Below are positions 1-8,544 of a stretch of 64,000 nucleotides of DNA, in pieces. A model generated the notes under the pieces. The model had not been told where the DNA came from. It saw only the letters and a list, made by a program, of their open reading frames with translations, and did no database searches. The position numbers and the translations under genes were made by a program. The DNA comes from Spirochaetales bacterium (lineage in GTDB: Bacteria; Spirochaetota; Leptospiria; Leptospirales; Leptonemataceae), in NCBI GenBank assembly GCA_015075425.1, contig JABTUL010000004.1:1-64000 (forward strand), read 5' to 3'. Every line of letters begins with the position of its first letter. The first letter of the stretch is position 1.

Positions 1-160
1 TTTTGTAATCGAAGTACAGATACGTAGCATCCATCTGGGTCAGTGCTTTAACGCGGTCGAGCAGACAGAGCTTGTCTAAAAGAAAGATGGAGAGAAAAAT
101 GAAAACCGGCAAATAAATCCAGGAAAAAGAAACTCGCTGCTCCTTTGCCTGCTGCTCCAT
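1..160 (-). CDS. N-terminal fragment of a membrane-anchored protein, DUF1574-like (runs off the left edge)
   Basis: An uninterrupted frame of 53 codons starts at ATG 160-158 on the minus strand and is still open at the window edge. The product begins with about 12 polar residues. A single hydrophobic segment (about residues 14-28, ending IFLLDK) follows, then LLDRVKAL. One N-terminal membrane anchor followed by DKxxLL is the look of the Leptospira-type DUF1574 family, whose soluble part resembles SGNH/AlgX-like O-acyl enzymes. Only the anchor is visible here, so the family name is tentative. It is divergent from pdxJ with 90 bp between start codons. I see no clear Shine-Dalgarno sequence. Confidence 0.5.
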   Translation of the reverse strand, partial: MEQQAKEQRVSFSWIYLPVFIFLSIFLLDKLCLLDRVKALTQMDATYLYFDYK

Positions 161-250
161 ATTTGACGACGGTCAGGTCCGGCCATACGGTCAAGCTCTT
201 TGCGTTGAAAAGAGCTGACAAAATAGGCAAGTTACCGGGCCTGTGTTCCT

Positions 251-985
251 GTGGGGATCCGGCTCAGCGTCAATGTCAACAAGATAGCGCTTCTGCGCAA
301 TACCCGGGACCTGAACATTCCAGACGTCCTGCAATTTGTGGAACTGGCGGTGCAGGCGGGCGCCGGAGGCATCACCGTCCATCCCCGACCCGATGCACGT
401 CATATCCGCGTGGAAGATGTAGAACATATCGCTCTTTTCTTGCGCAAGCATCCTCATGTAGAACTTAATATCGAAGGAAATCCCTTTCACCCGCCAATGC
501 TTGATCTGGCACGAAGATGGCGGCCGGCACAGGTTACTCTTGTGCCCGATGATCCCGCAGCACGGACTTCGGACCACGGCTGGGAACTTCGTGAGGAAGA
601 ACTGGAAAGACTGCGGTCCATCACCGGGGAGCTGAAAGCCTCGGGGATTCGCGTATCGCTCTTCATGGACCCACAGCCCGAGCGGCTTACAGCCGTCGTG
701 CAGAGCGGTGCTGATCGAATTGAACTTTATACAGAATCCTTTGCCCGGGCCTGTGGAACAGCACAGGAAGCAGCCGTAAGCAAACGATATGAAGAAATGG
801 CCGGCCAGGCGACCCGGGCCGGCCTTGGCGTCAATGCCGGTCACGATCTGAACCAGAAAAATCTGGCAAAAATCAAATCCTGGCCCGGGCTTCAGGAAGT
901 GTCCATTGGACATGCGTTGACGGCCGAAGCCCTGCTCTCCGGCTGGGAAGCAACCATCCGGGCCTATCTGGATATACTCCGGTGA
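251..985 (+). CDS. pdxJ: Pyridoxine 5'-phosphate synthase
   Basis: PdxJ condenses 1-deoxy-D-xylulose 5-phosphate with 3-amino-2-oxopropyl phosphate to make pyridoxine 5'-phosphate, the ring-closing step of DXP-dependent vitamin B6 synthesis in the cytosol. The 244-residue length is typical. The TIM-barrel landmarks are in order: SVNVNK near residues 6-11, the HPRPDARHIR loop at 44-53, ELNIEGN at 71-77, ELYTE, and GLGVNAGHDLN near the C terminus. The start is GTG at 251, placed immediately before the family's first beta strand. The gene ends in a GTGA overlap with the next gene, implying translational coupling. Several PLP enzymes lie nearby (aminotransferase, serC, alr), but no operon links them. 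Confidence 0.95.
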   Translation: MGIRLSVNVNKIALLRNTRDLNIPDVLQFVELAVQAGAGGITVHPRPDARHIRVEDVEHIALFLRKHPHVELNIEGNPFHPPMLDLARRWRPAQVTLVPDDPAARTSDHGWELREEELERLRSITGELKASGIRVSLFMDPQPERLTAVVQSGADRIELYTESFARACGTAQEAAVSKRYEEMAGQATRAGLGVNAGHDLNQKNLAKIKSWPGLQEVSIGHALTAEALLSGWEATIRAYLDILR

Positions 986-2220
986 GTGGATTGCCTGAGA
1001 GGGAAGTCTGGCAGAGCATCCGGCCTATCACCGGCCAGCATCTGGCCCGACCATCGCCTCTGAAAGACCTGGTGTCAGCGGATCTGATCCGCTGGGCCCG
1101 CAGGGTACATAAAATTGCTTATATGCCTTTCGGCTTTCTGGAGTCGCTCCAGGTCCGCGGCTATGAATACCTGCCTCTACGCGAGGATCCCTCCCCCATA
1201 CTTGCTGTAGCTCATAAAAAGCTCCATGATGTTTTCTTGCTCGAAGAGTATCTGGCTGGCCGGCCTTTAGAACGATTTCACGATTTGACTCTGGTAGCCC
1301 AGGCAGGTCTTTTTAGCGGGGTCTACGCTTATCGGGACATCATGCCAGCTTTCTTGAAAAAAGGCCTGCTGCGCCGGCCGACCATCGCTCTTTCCCATCA
1401 AATAGGAAAGATTCTCAAAGACTTAACCGAAACCGTGCATGCGAATCCCGTGTACCGCGAAGGCTCTGATATCCCTTACGATGAGGCGACCTTTGAAGCA
1501 GAACTGGGCGGCGCGGCCATCCTGGGCCTTGAATACCAGCAGTATGTCAAGTTCGCCGCGCGAACGACACTGGAATCCGTGGCCCGGGTCCAGAAGCTCA
1601 TGCAGGAGCGTAACTATCTTTTTTTGATCTTGCCGGAAGGAAAGTACTGCCACGACGGTAGCATTGCGACTTTGCAGGATTTGACCAGCTTCATGGCCTT
1701 CCGCCGCAAAAGGCTCACCATACCTGTTGCCATTGCCTACGATGAGCTGTGCCCGGACAGGACCGGGCGACTGGCCGCCTTTGCCTGCACTCACCCGGCC
1801 CTGTCACCGCCACAGTCCCGGGACGATCTGCCGGCATTCAGCCAAAAGTTGCAGCATATTTTGCAGCAACAAACTCCGGTACTATCCAGTCACCTGCTGG
1901 CGATTGCCTGTTTGCAGCAACCGGAACCCTTTTCCTTAAGTCAACTGAGAGACCGCTTTTTGCAACATGCCCGGACGATTAGCAACTCCGATCTGGTGCA
2001 GGACCCGGGTCTCTGCCGGACCGATTACCTGGAAGAACGCTGGACGCGCTTCCTCAAACGCAAATTCTACAATTGGTACAAAAAAACGCCACAGGGCCAT
2101 GTCCTTCTGCCACACCGCATGGCCCGGTTTTCACGCAGTGAACGTACCGATCATGATCTTGCCTGGAATGCGAACAATATCCGCCACGCCTGGCGATTGC
2201 TCGGATTTCAGGATAACTGA
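982..2220 (+). CDS. PlsC-like acyltransferase (putative glycerolipid acyltransferase)
   Basis: This is a 412-residue protein with the two hallmark blocks of the glycerolipid acyltransferase fold. An HX4D motif (H78-KKLH-D83) lies within a hydrophobic strand, and ILPEGKY carries the P218-E-G220 substrate-phosphate loop. It therefore probably moves an acyl chain onto a glycerolipid or related acceptor at the membrane. It is longer than housekeeping PlsC (about 240 residues), and the C-terminal 150 residues, rich in basic and aromatic residues, are not recognised. It starts at GTG 982, sharing GTGA with the pdxJ stop. The acceptor lipid cannot be told from sequence. Confidence 0.7.
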   Translation: MSGLPEREVWQSIRPITGQHLARPSPLKDLVSADLIRWARRVHKIAYMPFGFLESLQVRGYEYLPLREDPSPILAVAHKKLHDVFLLEEYLAGRPLERFHDLTLVAQAGLFSGVYAYRDIMPAFLKKGLLRRPTIALSHQIGKILKDLTETVHANPVYREGSDIPYDEATFEAELGGAAILGLEYQQYVKFAARTTLESVARVQKLMQERNYLFLILPEGKYCHDGSIATLQDLTSFMAFRRKRLTIPVAIAYDELCPDRTGRLAAFACTHPALSPPQSRDDLPAFSQKLQHILQQQTPVLSSHLLAIACLQQPEPFSLSQLRDRFLQHARTISNSDLVQDPGLCRTDYLEERWTRFLKRKFYNWYKKTPQGHVLLPHRMARFSRSERTDHDLAWNANNIRHAWRLLGFQDN

Positions 2221-2264
2221 ATCTTTTTTTCTTTCAGCAAAAGGGGAAGGGAAAAGTAAGGCCT

Positions 2265-3047
2265 GTGCATCTAAAAAGCGGCTCCCGGCTGGGCAAATAC
2301 AGAATCGAAAAGAAACTCTCCAGTGGGGGTTTCAGCAGCGTTTTCCGGGCTCGCGACATTCACGAAGGCGTGCAGGTGGCTCTCAAAGTCCCCCTGCCCG
2401 GCCATCAAACAGTTGAACTGATAAAAAATCTTAAAAATGAAGTCCGTCACCTCGCACCACTCGATCACCCGCATATTCTGGCCCTGAAAAATGCCGACCA
2501 GATTCAGGAAACATTCTTTCTTGTTTTTCCGCTGGGACAGAAGTCACTGACCGACCGCCTGAAGTCGCGCATCTCAGCGCGTAAGGCACTCGGCTACACA
2601 GAGCAAATTCTGGAAGCCATGGCCTATGCCCATGAGCGGCGTATCATTCATTGCGACATCAAACCGGATAACATCATCGTATTCCCGGATGATCGCCTGC
2701 GCGTGGGTGACTTTGGCATAGCCCGGGCAGCGCGCAAAACTCTGAGTGGATCCGGCTCGGGAACGATGGGTTTCATTGCTCCCGAACAGGCTATGGGCCA
2801 GGTTTCCATGCGCTCCGATGTTTTTTCTATTGGTATGGTCATCTACAGCCTCTTTGCTCGCCAGTTGCCGCGCTGGCCCTTTAAGAAATGGCCAGGCATG
2901 GAAAGGATGCGCCGGCTACTTTCCGCAGAAATGATCGCTTTTATCCTGCGCGCTCTGGCCGTGAATGACAAGGAACGCTACAGGGATGCCATCCAGATGC
3001 ACCGGATTTTTTTACGAATCAAAAAGAATGCTCTGCGGCAGCGCTAA
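2265..3047 (+). CDS. Serine/threonine protein kinase, Hanks type, catalytic domain only
   Basis: The 260 residues are almost exactly one kinase domain. A glycine-rich loop LSSGGFSSVF lies at 18-27, with the VALK lysine K41 and the catalytic loop HCDIKPDN (D131). The DFG metal site is at 149-151 and is followed by an APEQA activation-segment anchor. All catalytic residues are present, so it should be active. There is no transmembrane segment and no PASTA or other sensor domain, so the kinase is cytosolic and its input is unknown. The start is GTG 2265, 44 bp after the acyltransferase and preceded by a purine-rich run (2241-2261). It converges with the minus-strand gene at 3044, overlapping it by 4 bp. 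Confidence 0.9.
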   Translation: MHLKSGSRLGKYRIEKKLSSGGFSSVFRARDIHEGVQVALKVPLPGHQTVELIKNLKNEVRHLAPLDHPHILALKNADQIQETFFLVFPLGQKSLTDRLKSRISARKALGYTEQILEAMAYAHERRIIHCDIKPDNIIVFPDDRLRVGDFGIARAARKTLSGSGSGTMGFIAPEQAMGQVSMRSDVFSIGMVIYSLFARQLPRWPFKKWPGMERMRRLLSAEMIAFILRALAVNDKERYRDAIQMHRIFLRIKKNALRQR

Positions 3048-3682
3048 AACCAGCAATGGTAAAAGCGACGGAACTGAACCAGATTGTCCAGTCTGCGCTC
3101 TTCCCGCGATAGGAGAGAAGCCGTAAGGGTGATGGAGCGCTCGTCTTCTGCAAGTATCGTTCTTTTATTGCTGGCTTTACGCACTTTGTAGGGAAAGTAG
3201 TATTCAGTAACATGTAATATTTCAAGGCCCGGGATCTCTGCTGGAATCTGGCCGGAGGGGAGATCCACCTGAAAGCGTTCAAAATGATTGCGGGTCAGTC
3301 GGAACACAGCCTGACCCTGACTGTGCTGGAAGATCTGATTGTAAGCTGCATTTAAGGCTTCCACGCTGGCGAAGTGAAAGCTTACCTCCGTAAATGCCGA
3401 CTGATCATCTTTCTTCAGGCGCACATCGGTAATCCCCGGAATCTTCTGGATCGATTCAAAAGGAATTTGATAGCTCTGACCGGGATTTAAGGGACTCTGT
3501 GCGTCACTTCCTTCCTGATTTTTTCGCAGATTGAGCATGGCCCTGTATTTTTCCTGCAAGCCGATGCGGAAGCTGAATCGCCCCGAGCCATCTTTTTCAA
3601 AACGAATGATTTCACGCAGCTCAAAGCAATGCAGCTGTGCACCCAGAAGCAGGCATAAAAGTAACAAGCGTTGCCAGGGCAT
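3044..3682 (-). CDS. Secreted or lipid-anchored protein of unknown function
   Basis: I do not recognise the family. I chose ATG 3682 because it places a compact signal peptide (MPWQR followed by a Leu/Cys-rich core) at the N terminus. A GTG at 3697 would add five residues. The mature part begins right after GAQLHC, and that cysteine could be a weak spirochaetal lipobox. The first mature strand has the pattern hydrophobic-RFEKDGSGRF, followed by alternating strands and polar turns typical of an exported all-beta or alpha/beta domain. The 3' end overlaps the kinase gene by 4 bp. The 5' end is divergent from the PBP4-type peptidase gene. Confidence 0.6.
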   Translation of the reverse strand: MPWQRLLLLCLLLGAQLHCFELREIIRFEKDGSGRFSFRIGLQEKYRAMLNLRKNQEGSDAQSPLNPGQSYQIPFESIQKIPGITDVRLKKDDQSAFTEVSFHFASVEALNAAYNQIFQHSQGQAVFRLTRNHFERFQVDLPSGQIPAEIPGLEILHVTEYYFPYKVRKASNKRTILAEDERSITLTASLLSREERRLDNLVQFRRFYHCWF

Positions 3683-3766
3683 GCAAATGAATTGCACTGG
3701 ACCGATGGCCAGTCAATTGATAAAAAAAAGACTTTGCAGAGCTGGCCGTAAAAAAATGCTCAGGAT

Positions 3767-5197
3767 ATGCGACGCGTCCTGAGAATCGCTCTGTTTGGCC
3801 CTCTTTTTTTCTATTGCACTCAGGAACTGCCGGTCATTGCCTTTGTTAGGGGAATAGAGCAGAGCCCCACGGCAGTACTGGATCGTTTGCCTGTTGCCAG
3901 CGAAGCTATCGGACTCTTTGTTGTAGATCCAGGCACACAGGAAGTGCTCCTCGAACACAATGGACGGGAGAGCTTCATCCCCGCCTCCACTCTGAAGCTT
4001 CTGCCAGCCGTGCTCGCTCTGGAGAGGCTCGGCCCGGAACATACATTCCGGACCGATTTACTGCTGGATGGCAGAGTGAACGGACAGGCGCTGGAAGGTG
4101 ACCTCTTTTTGCGCGGCGGCGGTGACCCGGCTTTGCAGATAGCCGATCTTGCTGCCCTGATCCGGCAATCGGGCCTCCATGAACTCAAAGAGCACAGGGG
4201 TCGCTTCTTTTACGACGAATCGTATCTGCCCGCGCGGGAAAGCCTGCTTCTGGATCGTGACCCTTTTGCCAGTTACAACCCCGGCCTTGGCGCTCTGACT
4301 CTGGAACGTAACCTGTTTGCCATCGCCTGGGAGAAGGAGCGACTTTCGATTTTGCCACCTCTGCCACTCTTCAGAGCCAACCTGGAGAGGGGAAAGCAAA
4401 ACGACTATCGCTATGAACCGGAGGGCGAAAAGGAACTCTGGACGGTTCTGAGCCGGGAAGGTCGTGGCCTGCGCTATCTGCCGGTCAAAAAGCCCGGTCT
4501 GTATACTGCGCTCACATTCCAGAAACTCTGTCGCGATCGCGGACTTCCCCTGGCCCGGCCGGAAAGTACAACGGAAAGTCGCGGTAAGCTCTTTGCCGGA
4601 CACCATTCGGATGGACTGCGCCGCATCGCCCGGGAAATTCTCTACTACAGCAACAATGTTATGGCCGAGCTACTGGCTTTGCATCTGACCCGGGAGCTGA
4701 CCGTTGCCAGAGGATCCACTGATGAGCAGGCAGAAAACCAGGAACAGGCTCTCAAGGCATTTTTGGCCACCCGTTTTCCTGCCATTCCCTGGGACAATCT
4801 CGTACTCAAAGATGGCTCCGGTCTGTCTTCAGAGAACAGGATTTCTCCGCAACAACTGGCCACATTTCTGGTCCTCGGGGATCGCATAACAGGCGTGGAT
4901 CTGGAAACCTTGCTGCCTATCGGTGGCTGGAATGGCACAATGGTGGATCGGCTACAGGCGGAAACGACAGCTCTGCGCGTTCATGCGAAATCCGGTACCC
5001 TGGCTTTCGCCGTCTCCACGGCCGGCTATCTGTACGCTCAGAGCGGCAGAAGACTGGCCTTTGTCCTTTTTCTGAATGATCAGGCAAAGCGGCAGCAATT
5101 TGAAAAGGGTGGTCTATCGCGCGAAGGAAGCAACTGGATCCGCCAGCAGAAGGAAACGATGGACCAGATCCTTACCCGAATCATACTTTCTTACTGA
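3767..5197 (+). CDS. dacB: D-alanyl-D-alanine carboxypeptidase/endopeptidase, PBP4 (DacB) family
   Basis: Members of peptidase family S13 trim or cleave peptidoglycan stem peptides in the periplasm. All three penicillin-binding motifs are visible: SxxK at S74-T-L-K77, SxN at S295-N-N297 and KSG at K408-S-G410. The GGGDP motif of the family lies at 117-121. A hydrophobic N-terminal segment with FFYC could be a signal peptide. At 476 residues it is normal for DacB. The stop codon overlaps the start of the downstream PAP2-like gene (TGATG), suggesting a small envelope operon. Confidence 0.92.
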   Translation: MRRVLRIALFGPLFFYCTQELPVIAFVRGIEQSPTAVLDRLPVASEAIGLFVVDPGTQEVLLEHNGRESFIPASTLKLLPAVLALERLGPEHTFRTDLLLDGRVNGQALEGDLFLRGGGDPALQIADLAALIRQSGLHELKEHRGRFFYDESYLPARESLLLDRDPFASYNPGLGALTLERNLFAIAWEKERLSILPPLPLFRANLERGKQNDYRYEPEGEKELWTVLSREGRGLRYLPVKKPGLYTALTFQKLCRDRGLPLARPESTTESRGKLFAGHHSDGLRRIAREILYYSNNVMAELLALHLTRELTVARGSTDEQAENQEQALKAFLATRFPAIPWDNLVLKDGSGLSSENRISPQQLATFLVLGDRITGVDLETLLPIGGWNGTMVDRLQAETTALRVHAKSGTLAFAVSTAGYLYAQSGRRLAFVLFLNDQAKRQQFEKGGLSREGSNWIRQQKETMDQILTRIILSY

Positions 5198-5907
5198 TGA
5201 AATCTATCACCGGCAAACTGGCGACCGCAGCGCTGCTGCATTACCTGGCCTATATCGTTATGCAGAGCCTGGCTCTTTTTGCAGAAACGCGCCGCGGTCC
5301 ATCCCTGCCCGATCTGATCCTGGATCAATTTCCGGCCCGTCGCCACTGGGATTTCTTCAATTCCACCATCTGGCTGCCCGCGCTACTCGGTTGCATTGTT
5401 CTGCTCCTTTTTTTGCGACCCCACAGCGCTCTTGCCTACCTGCGTGTCGGTGCAGCTGTGAGCGTTCTGCGGGGGATCTTTATCTCCCTGACCAGCCTGG
5501 GGCCGCCGGAAGGGTTACGCCAGGCCTCACCCGCTGCCTTTCTCGATTTTGGCCCGGAGAATCTGTCTTTCTCACTCTTCCTCAGGCAATGGCTGCCTCT
5601 GGACGTGTTCTGGGGAGGCAGCGGGCTTTCTGCCGCCTATTTGACCCAGGATCTCTTTTTTTCCGGCCACACCGCCTCCACTTTCCTGCTGCTGCTCTGC
5701 CTGAGAAACGGTGACCGGCTTTTCTGGCCCTTCCTTCTTTACCATATTCTTTCTGTTTTTTTTATTATATACACTCATGAACACTATTCGATCGACATTC
5801 TGGGCGCCTATTTCATCACTTACGCCGTTTATGTTTTCTTTGAAAGAAAAGGGTGGATCAATGTTCGCGCAGAACCTGCTGCAAGCCGCGAGCAATTTCT
5901 GCGATAA
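5197..5907 (+). CDS. PAP2 / sphingomyelin-synthase-like integral membrane phosphatase or phosphotransferase
   Basis: The 236-residue protein has about six hydrophobic segments. Near the C terminus are the two PAP2_C-type catalytic blocks: LFFSGHTA (SGH) and, about 45 residues later, HEHYSIDILGAYF (HYSxD). In this superfamily the histidines carry out phosphoryl transfer on lipid phosphates at the membrane. The N-terminal R-rich PAP2 motif is not obvious, which favours the sphingomyelin-synthase-like branch. It shares one base with the upstream dacB stop (TGATG), so the two are probably translated together. Its last 50 bp overlap the convergent lipoprotein gene. The substrate is unknown. Confidence 0.7.
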   Translation: MKSITGKLATAALLHYLAYIVMQSLALFAETRRGPSLPDLILDQFPARRHWDFFNSTIWLPALLGCIVLLLFLRPHSALAYLRVGAAVSVLRGIFISLTSLGPPEGLRQASPAAFLDFGPENLSFSLFLRQWLPLDVFWGGSGLSAAYLTQDLFFSGHTASTFLLLLCLRNGDRLFWPFLLYHILSVFFIIYTHEHYSIDILGAYFITYAVYVFFERKGWINVRAEPAASREQFLR

Positions 5908-6226
5908 GTTTCTGCATGGTGGGCTCCTGCATGAGTAAATCTTCAAATTCCCGCAACTCCGCTGAGACCTGGCAGTCCTTTAATGTAAGGGTAAAATCCA
6001 CCATAATCTTTTGATACTGCGATTCTTCGAGAACAACGCGGCGATTGTGTTCGTCCAGGAGAAGCTGGCTCAATCGAGCGGTCAGCTGCCGGCGGCCATT
6101 TTCGATAGCTACAACCGCTTCCTTCCGACAGAGGGCCGCGGACAATTCTCCCATTTCAAGGGCCAGATTGCCCCCCTTCTGACAGAAGGGCAGAACGAGT
6201 ATCAGGATAAAGAGAGCCTTTTGCAA
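5858..6226 (-). CDS. Small putative lipoprotein of unknown function
   Basis: The 122-residue product starts with a hydrophobic signal sequence ending LVLPFCQKG, a plausible relaxed spirochaetal lipobox with lipidation at Cys15. The rest is predicted mostly helical with many charged residues and one further cysteine pair. I do not recognise a family. The start is TTG 6226, the only initiation codon close to the signal sequence. It lies 2 bp after the stop of the LEA-like lipoprotein gene, so the two form a co-transcribed pair. Its 3' end overlaps the plus-strand PAP2-like gene by 50 bp. Confidence 0.6.
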   Translation of the reverse strand: MQKALFILILVLPFCQKGGNLALEMGELSAALCRKEAVVAIENGRRQLTARLSQLLLDEHNRRVVLEESQYQKIMVDFTLTLKDCQVSAELREFEDLLMQEPTMQKLIAEIARGLQQVLREH

Positions 6227-6228
6227 AT

Positions 6229-6705
6229 CTACATGGTAGGAATGAGACTGCCACCTTTGCGCACCGGATTTTGCACTGATGTCTTAAAATCCACCGGCAG
6301 GCGCAGAGTTTGCAGACCGATTGTACCCTGAATGCCCACATCCCAGTCAGTCTTAAAGAGAATCTGCGGTAGAAGTGTGGCAATGCCCTCTACCTGACTC
6401 AGGGTAACCTGGCTCGATAGAGCGATAGGTTTTCCCAGCGGAATGGCCCGCGTCCCGGCAGGCAACTGTGTTGTGGCAGCGCGACTCCCCTCAAGAAAGA
6501 TCCCCATATCAAAATGGTCGACAGGCACAGGGACGGGACTTGAAACCGGCGAAGACACTATCAAATCATAGTCCACCGTAAAACTTGATTGGGCAGGTGA
6601 AACCTGGTTGGGCCGAATTCCGGTAAGCCGAAATCCCTCAATACGCGCGGACATCCCCGCGCCACAGGAAAGAATGAAAAGGAGAAGAGGTATCGTGCGC
6701 AGCAT
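6229..6705 (-). CDS. LEA type 2 / WHy-domain lipoprotein
   Basis: The 158-residue protein has a short signal peptide ending LFILSCG, a good spirochaetal lipobox with Cys14. A single immunoglobulin-like domain follows, of the water-stress/hypersensitive (WHy) or LEA14 type: FRLTGIRP, SFTVDYDLIVSSP and a C-terminal LRLPVDFKT strand. Such domains are found in bacterial surface or periplasmic proteins associated with desiccation or stress, but the exact role is unknown. ATG 6705 is preceded by AAGGAA at a good distance. It is probably translated together with the next small lipoprotein (2-bp gap). The 67 bp separating it from the aminotransferase stop hold no visible terminator. Confidence 0.75.
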   Translation of the reverse strand: MLRTIPLLLFILSCGAGMSARIEGFRLTGIRPNQVSPAQSSFTVDYDLIVSSPVSSPVPVPVDHFDMGIFLEGSRAATTQLPAGTRAIPLGKPIALSSQVTLSQVEGIATLLPQILFKTDWDVGIQGTIGLQTLRLPVDFKTSVQNPVRKGGSLIPTM

Positions 6706-6772
6706 GGTTCCTTTTCCCCTATCGCTTCAGAATGTCGAATCTTTTTATCTGTAGAAACGCCCTGTCTGCGGG

Positions 6773-8074
6773 TTAGATACTGCCCAGAAATTCGGGAATG
6801 GCGGCGGCAATGGAACTAAAGATGAATTCAAAGCGTTCTTCGTCCTGCTCAAGGGTAGTTGCGCGAAAGCCTGAAAGATCACAGACAAAACCGGACAGCG
6901 GAACAACGCAGATATTACGCTGAGCCAGCAGGTGATACACGAACTTCTTGTCCGGAGGCGTGGTGGGACTGATCAGAGAATCGATGAAATCGCGCACCCG
7001 ATCGTTTTTAATACCAAGGCGCATCCGGCTCTGCAAGGGCTCGGCAAAAACCGGACTGAAATAGAAGGCGCCGCTGGGTGGATTGATGTGCACACCCGAT
7101 GCTGCGCCAAAGATTTCCGCCAGCCGCTGGCTGCGCCGGGCAAAGAGCTGATTGCGTTTCATCTGCCAGGGACGATACTCCGGATGAGAAAAGATTTCCG
7201 GGATCACGGCCTGCGGCAGGGTTGTGGAACACACCTCAAGCATTTTGGCATCCAGCAATGATTTCACATAACGGGCAAATACAGGATCCCGATCCTGGTT
7301 GTAGACCTCTATCCAGCCGCATCGCGATCCAGGCCAGGGCATTTCTTTAGATATACCCTTGAGAGAAAGAGCGGGCACATCACCGATTACACTGGAAATC
7401 GGTGTGGGTTCGCCCCGGTAGACCATGTTGATATAGATTTCATCGGCCACAATGAACAGACCAAACTCGCGGGCAATGCTGATCATTTCTGTGATCACAG
7501 ACCGCGGAAAAACAGCACCCGTGGGATTGTCCGGATTGATAATCATAATCCCGGCTATACTTTCATTGTACTTGACCTTCATGCGCAATTCATCAAGGTC
7601 CGGCATCCAGCCGCGCGCCGGATCCAGCCTGTAAGTTATGGGAGGGGATCCGGCATGCGCGGCCTCTGCCGATGAATGGGTGGGGTATGCAGGAGACGGA
7701 CCAATGACCCGCGCTTCGCGGCGGAGCTGTCCATATACTTTACTTACGGCATCTCCCAGGCCATTGAAGAAAAGAATATCGTCGGCCTGGATCTGCACAC
7801 CGCCCCGTGCATTGAGCTGTGCTGCCAGGTATTCCCGCGTGTCATTGAGACCGCGCGTGGGACAGTATCCGTAATTCTTATCATCATGAACGGCGCGGGC
7901 AATGATTTCCTTCATCCACAGGGGAATTTTCTCTCCCTTCTGGATGGGATCGCCAATGTTTTCCCAGTAGATCTCCTTCCCGGAAATCGTTTTGATCTTA
8001 TGGGCCACATCAACAATCTGCCGGATCTCGTAGGTGAGCTCATGGGCTCCCATATGAACGATGTCGGTGCGCAT
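6773..8074 (-). CDS. Pyridoxal-phosphate aminotransferase, class I/II
   Basis: The 433-residue fold-type I aminotransferase shows YGYCPTRGL in the substrate-binding region, NPDNPTG at 180-186, and DEIY at 211-214 (Asp pairing with the PLP ring nitrogen). The Schiff-base lysine is K243 in SKEMPWPG, followed by SRCGW for phosphate and carboxylate binding. This resembles the AlaA/aspartate aminotransferase group, and the amino-acid specificity is not determinable. Upstream on the minus strand a strong hairpin with a T-rich tail (8151-8170) sits in the leader 77 bp before the start, so attenuation is possible. The start ATG 8074 has no strong Shine-Dalgarno. Confidence 0.88.
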   Translation of the reverse strand: MRTDIVHMGAHELTYEIRQIVDVAHKIKTISGKEIYWENIGDPIQKGEKIPLWMKEIIARAVHDDKNYGYCPTRGLNDTREYLAAQLNARGGVQIQADDILFFNGLGDAVSKVYGQLRREARVIGPSPAYPTHSSAEAAHAGSPPITYRLDPARGWMPDLDELRMKVKYNESIAGIMIINPDNPTGAVFPRSVITEMISIAREFGLFIVADEIYINMVYRGEPTPISSVIGDVPALSLKGISKEMPWPGSRCGWIEVYNQDRDPVFARYVKSLLDAKMLEVCSTTLPQAVIPEIFSHPEYRPWQMKRNQLFARRSQRLAEIFGAASGVHINPPSGAFYFSPVFAEPLQSRMRLGIKNDRVRDFIDSLISPTTPPDKKFVYHLLAQRNICVVPLSGFVCDLSGFRATTLEQDEERFEFIFSSIAAAIPEFLGSI

Positions 8075-8314
8075 ACAAAACAGGCCTTTTGGTCAGCGGT
8101 GAGGTTGGAAGCACATTTCGGGGCGACGGTAGCGGGAACAGAAGAAGAAAAGGGGGGCTTGCGCCCCCCTCACACAAAGGGTGTCGAATCAATCACACAG
8201 ATAGTATGTCGGCTATTCTCAGGCTTCCTTTAGGGCCAACGCTGGAAGAAAGCATTTTTTTAGGCGGGAACCAGAGCCGCTCCTCAGAGGTCGTACGCGG
8301 CAAAGGAGCGCCGA
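8075..8314. other. Non-coding interval with leader hairpin
   Basis: This interval lies between the divergent aminotransferase (minus) and the disrupted lipoprotein gene (plus). Apart from the perfect hairpin at 8151-8170 I see only weaker inverted repeats (for example 8278-8284 with 8304-8310, next to the Shine-Dalgarno of the downstream gene). No convincing -35/-10 pair is visible, and I recognised no riboswitch fold. Confidence 0.5.
8151..8170 (-). terminator. GC-rich perfect hairpin with T-rich tail, terminator or attenuator
   Basis: An 8-bp perfect stem (AGGGGGGC / GCCCCCCT) with a 4-nt loop is followed on the minus strand by TTTTCTTCTTC, the structure of a rho-independent terminator. 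It lies 77 bp upstream of the minus-strand aminotransferase start. No gene I trust lies immediately upstream on that strand, so it either ends an unrecognised minus transcript or attenuates the aminotransferase leader. Confidence 0.6.
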
Positions 8315-8544
8315 ATGAAAAAAACACTGATTTCCCTCTTGCTACTGGGGGCGGCCTGCCTGCCTCCATCCGATATGTGCAGAGTCGGCTGAAAGAAAAA
8401 CGGGCCTGCATGGACGCTTTTCTGCTGGAGTTTGGCGGCTGCAAAGGAGACTCTACCTGTGAAGGCAATGCTTTTGCTTTGCTGGCCGGCTGCCGTTCCA
8501 TTCCGCTGGACAGTTGCCCGGCGGGAGGAAGGAAAAGAAAATAA
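8315..8544 (+). pseudogene. Frameshifted small Cys-rich lipoprotein gene
   Basis: ATG 8315 follows an excellent Shine-Dalgarno (AAAGGAG, 8302-8308). It opens a perfect lipoprotein-like signal, MKKTLISLLLLGAACLPPS, but the frame stops after 25 codons at TGA 8390. A second frame overlapping the stop continues in register with a protein-like, cysteine-patterned tail (RLKEKRACMDAF, then GGCKGDSTC, ending at TAA 8542). Moving from frame one to frame two within about 8375-8392 restores one product of about 75 residues with six Cys in the tail. A single-base deletion near 8381-8390 would explain it. A sequencing error or programmed shift cannot be excluded, although I see no canonical slippery heptamer before the stop. 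Confidence 0.55.

Noticed and set aside
191-913. 240-residue minus-strand open frame opposite pdxJ
   Set aside because: It is antisense to a clear pdxJ and its protein has no recognisable family or natural hydrophobic pattern; long shadow frames are common in this GC range.
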